Positions 61,891 to 64,000 of a stretch of 64,000 nucleotides of DNA are shown here, piece after piece. A program made the position numbers and the translations under genes. The stretch is from Bedellia somnulentella (taxonomy: Eukaryota; Arthropoda; Insecta; Lepidoptera; Bedelliidae): contig OY755196.1 of assembly GCA_963576735.1 (NCBI GenBank), positions 8,847,912 to 8,911,911 of the forward strand. Direction: 5' to 3'. The notes below the pieces were generated by a model. That model searched no databases. It saw only the letters and a program-made list of their open reading frames with translations, and had not been told where the DNA came from. Position 1 is the stretch's first letter, and every line of letters starts with the position of its first letter.

Positions 61891-62690
61891 TACATATATA
61901 TATAACTTTTGTTAATATATATATATAACTTTTGTTCCAACTTTTTGTTTCAACGGCTATCATACAGCTTGCACAAGTACCAAAACTTGTTGAAGCCGTT
62001 TTTGATGGCCACGGACGGCTATATATTAGACATCAAAGGGCCATTCGCCGCTACTAAGACAGATGCCAATATTATGAGTAACGTAATGAAAAAAGAAGAT
62101 GAGCCGCTGCATTGGTTACTCGAACGTAATGATGCATTTATCCTAGATCGAGGATTCAGAGACAGCTTGGAGGATATAGAAGCTTGTGGCTACGAATATT
62201 ATGAGCCACCAACTAAAGACAGGAGAAAACCAGCTTACCACTGAGCAAGCTAATCAGTCTCGTCTGGTCACCATGTGCCGATGGGTGGTGGAAGTAGTGC
62301 ATGGGAGGTTTAAGCGAGATTTTAGACTTTACGTCAAAAATATTTTAATAAAACGCTGCCACAAATGTTTACCGATTTCAAAATAGCTGGAGCTATTCTA
62401 AACCACTTCGACGCTCCCATCGAAGACAGTGCACATGCAGAAGACTTTTAAAACTCAATAAGAGCTAAAATAAACATTCCTAACACATTATACAATTATG
62501 TGGAGGCAAAAAGATTAAATAATAGAAGAGCTGACTACATGCGAATCGAAGCAAATGAAATAGCAAACTTCCCAAGGCTCACTGAGGAACAAGTCATACT
62601 TTGTGCCTTGGGAACTTACCAGCTGAAGCTCGCTAGATCATATTGTAGCGAGCACCTACAATGGTCTCTATATAATCGAAACGTATAGGG
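61891..62690 (+). pseudogene. DDE_Tnp_4 transposase, C-terminal part (frameshifted)
   Basis: After the long-TIR element the gene resumes. A duplicated TATATATATAACTTTTGTT shifts the frame. Then LFQRLSYSLHKYQNLLKPFL, YILDIKGPFAATKTDANIM and NDAFILDRGFRDSLEDIEAC (second catalytic D), and in another frame RLVTMCRWVVEVVHGRFKRD (catalytic E). Further frames contain IAGAILNHFDAPIEDSAH and NNRRADYMRIEANEIANFPR. Order and spacing match DDE superfamily endonucleases of the Harbinger/ISL2EU type. At least three frame changes. Confidence 0.78.
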
Positions 62691-63450
62691 ATAACGCTCT
62701 AGAAGACTTGCCACAACATGGTATTAACGAGGAAGCTTGGCTATTGCGTGGACGCATACAAATAACAAAAAATACAAAATAAAAACATGTCCGAGCTAGG
62801 AAATATTATTGTTATATCTTAATTAATAATATGAATAACAATATTATACAATATTATTGTACCTGCTTAACAGGACTACGTACTATAGGTACTTGTGCCC
62901 ATGTGCTGTCGATAATATGGTACTTAGGGTGTGCCCGTCATGAAGGGTTTATTGCACCCGCATTGTTTCTTAACGACGTTATTTTTGATGATGATATTTA
63001 ATATACTTAATATCTTTATATCCACTATTGTGTTTTTATTGTGTGTAAGTGTCCAAAATATTATTATTATTATTATTTATGTACAGTCGGGGACTTTCGT
63101 GCATTACCAGTTTCAGAAATAATCCCGCGCACGCCGTGACAGCGTTCGGGTACGTTTCCTTTGCGAATCGTCCAACTGCACTGGGCAAAGGATACTCGAC
63201 CTAGAGGTGGTAATGCACGTGACTCCTCGTTTGTACCTAGATGAGTTTCTACATGTTACTATAATTAGGGCACGTTACTTAAAAAAATATAGGTAACATT
63301 ATTTTACGCAAAATGTGTGTATTAAAATACCATACTTTTCCGTATTTTACATTTAATACTGTCAGATTCAAAGTAGTAGAACTCAGATCCGACAACTCTT
63401 AGAAACATGCGACCTAGTACGTATGCAAATACATAAAATTACCCTTCTAT
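62691..63450. other. Unassigned, between DDE_Tnp_4 gene and family B copy 3
   Basis: No coding support. GTGCATTACCAG (63,099) and GGTAATGCAC (63,209) form a weak inverted pair around a GC-richer segment, which might mark an element end. Confidence 0.4.
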
Positions 63451-63456
63451 GCATAC

Positions 63457-64000
63457 ATGACTCATTGTTATTGCAAGGAATACCAGCTTCCATACATTTT
63501 TGCCCATTCTCCTTTATACAAGAAGTTTCAAGCTGAACATTTTAAAATAAGCTACACAACGTTTTGTCGTCTACGTCCCTTCTGGGTCATAACACCAAAT
63601 ATGAACGATCGTGACACGTGCCTTTGCATAAAGCACGCGAACATCGATCTGAAACTGTCAGCATTGCACAGGCGAAGAATTTTGACTTACAATAGTCACA
63701 CTGAAGAAATACAAACAAAACCTTACCGACGAAGACGCTATCATACATATGGATTTTTCCGAAAATTTTTGTAACAAATACGGTCTAGAAATACAAGCAT
63801 TTCATTTTGGAGGTTCAAGACTTCAGCTAAGTCTTCATACTGTGGTAGTGTATACCAAAAACTCTACCAAGTCTTATTGTACAGTTTCCAAAAATCTCAC
63901 CCATTCACCAGCTGCTATATGGGCACATTTGCGACCACTCTTTAAAACTCTCTCCTAACTTAAAAAGTATCCACTTCGTCAGCGATGGGCCCGTTACTCA
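63457..64000 (+). pseudogene. Family B transposase, copy 3, C-terminal part (runs off the window)
   Basis: FKISYTTFCRLRPFWVITPN, DRDTCLCIKHANIDLKLSAL, a frame change, then HMDFSENFCNKYGLEIQAFH (first D), FGGSRLQLSLHTVVVYTKNS, SPAAIWAHLRPLFKTL. Another frame change precedes the start of the second-D motif (SDGPVT) at the very end of the window. The Cys-rich region between LHRRRI and the first D is shortened. Confidence 0.68.

Noticed and set aside
63094..63220. Inverted GTGCATTACC pair as a transposon end
   Set aside because: Short, imperfect, and without flanking duplication.

Overview
The window is eukaryotic, insect, and most probably lepidopteran nuclear DNA. It has spliced coding exons, tRNA-headed SINEs, RTE-type LINE tails ending in (TATG)n, and piggyBac, hAT, copia, gypsy, Transib/RAG1-like and Helitron-like elements. 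The order-level call is an inference from repeat style and from the protein fit of the one host gene. There are no bacterial, plasmid or CRISPR features. Working labels used below, which are not established names: SINE-A (about 250 bp, (TATG)n tail), SINE-B (about 380 bp, tRNA-like head, (TGTTA)n tail), SINE-T (short, tRNA head, TTTCTTTCC tail), transposon A (17.7-22.7 kb), family B (four copies) and protein X.

Region 1 (1-13.9 kb) is the 3' part of a host gene on the minus strand. Seven exons with matching splice phases and no internal stop encode the C-terminal 242 residues of a seipin (BSCL2) homologue, the ER lipid-droplet assembly protein. Its introns are packed with at least twenty SINE copies, non-autonomous hAT elements carrying 8-bp target duplications, a 108-bp TTAA-flanked piggyBac-type MITE and foldback repeats. 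Some of these insertions lie 6-40 bp from splice sites.

Region 2 (14.2-24.1 kb) is a gypsy element with gag and pol. Its RNase H reading frame runs without a stop into an unknown repeat-encoded protein (protein X). Protein X is in turn split by a 5-kb DNA transposon (transposon A) with 27-bp perfect terminal inverted repeats and subterminal CCAAGCCAC repeats. Transposon A carries a three-exon gene for a protein of about 1,050 residues with one premature stop.

Region 3 (25.3-45.98 kb) begins with a Transib/RAG1-like transposase carrying two lesions. Next is a four-deep nest: family B transposase, broken by a hAT, broken by piggyBac, broken by copia-1, broken by a hAT MITE. After it come a Harbinger fragment, a second and longer family B gene, palindromic MITEs, a Helentron-type OTU plus Pif1 helicase remnant, a family B C-terminal piece and a second Transib/RAG1-like fragment.

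Region 4 (45.98-55.3 kb) is copia-2, split by an apparently intact and recent gypsy element with two LTRs, a 5-bp target duplication and overlapping gag and pol frames. Region 5 (55.9-64 kb) is a third family B copy split by a DDE_Tnp_4 (Harbinger/ISL2EU-like) transposase gene. That gene is itself split, directly after its first catalytic Asp, by a 4.4-kb element with inverted repeats of roughly 260-280 bp that carries a truncated RTE LINE and two SINEs.

The most interesting signal is that transposon A and family B, otherwise unlike each other, share an ordered signature: D, then S-D-x4-Q-x-R-N, then E-x-G-H, with 33 residues between the second D and the E. I infer a common DDE/RNase-H-like transposase superfamily that I cannot name with confidence. 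The density of nested insertions suggests heterochromatin or a lepidopteran W chromosome, which only external data can test.
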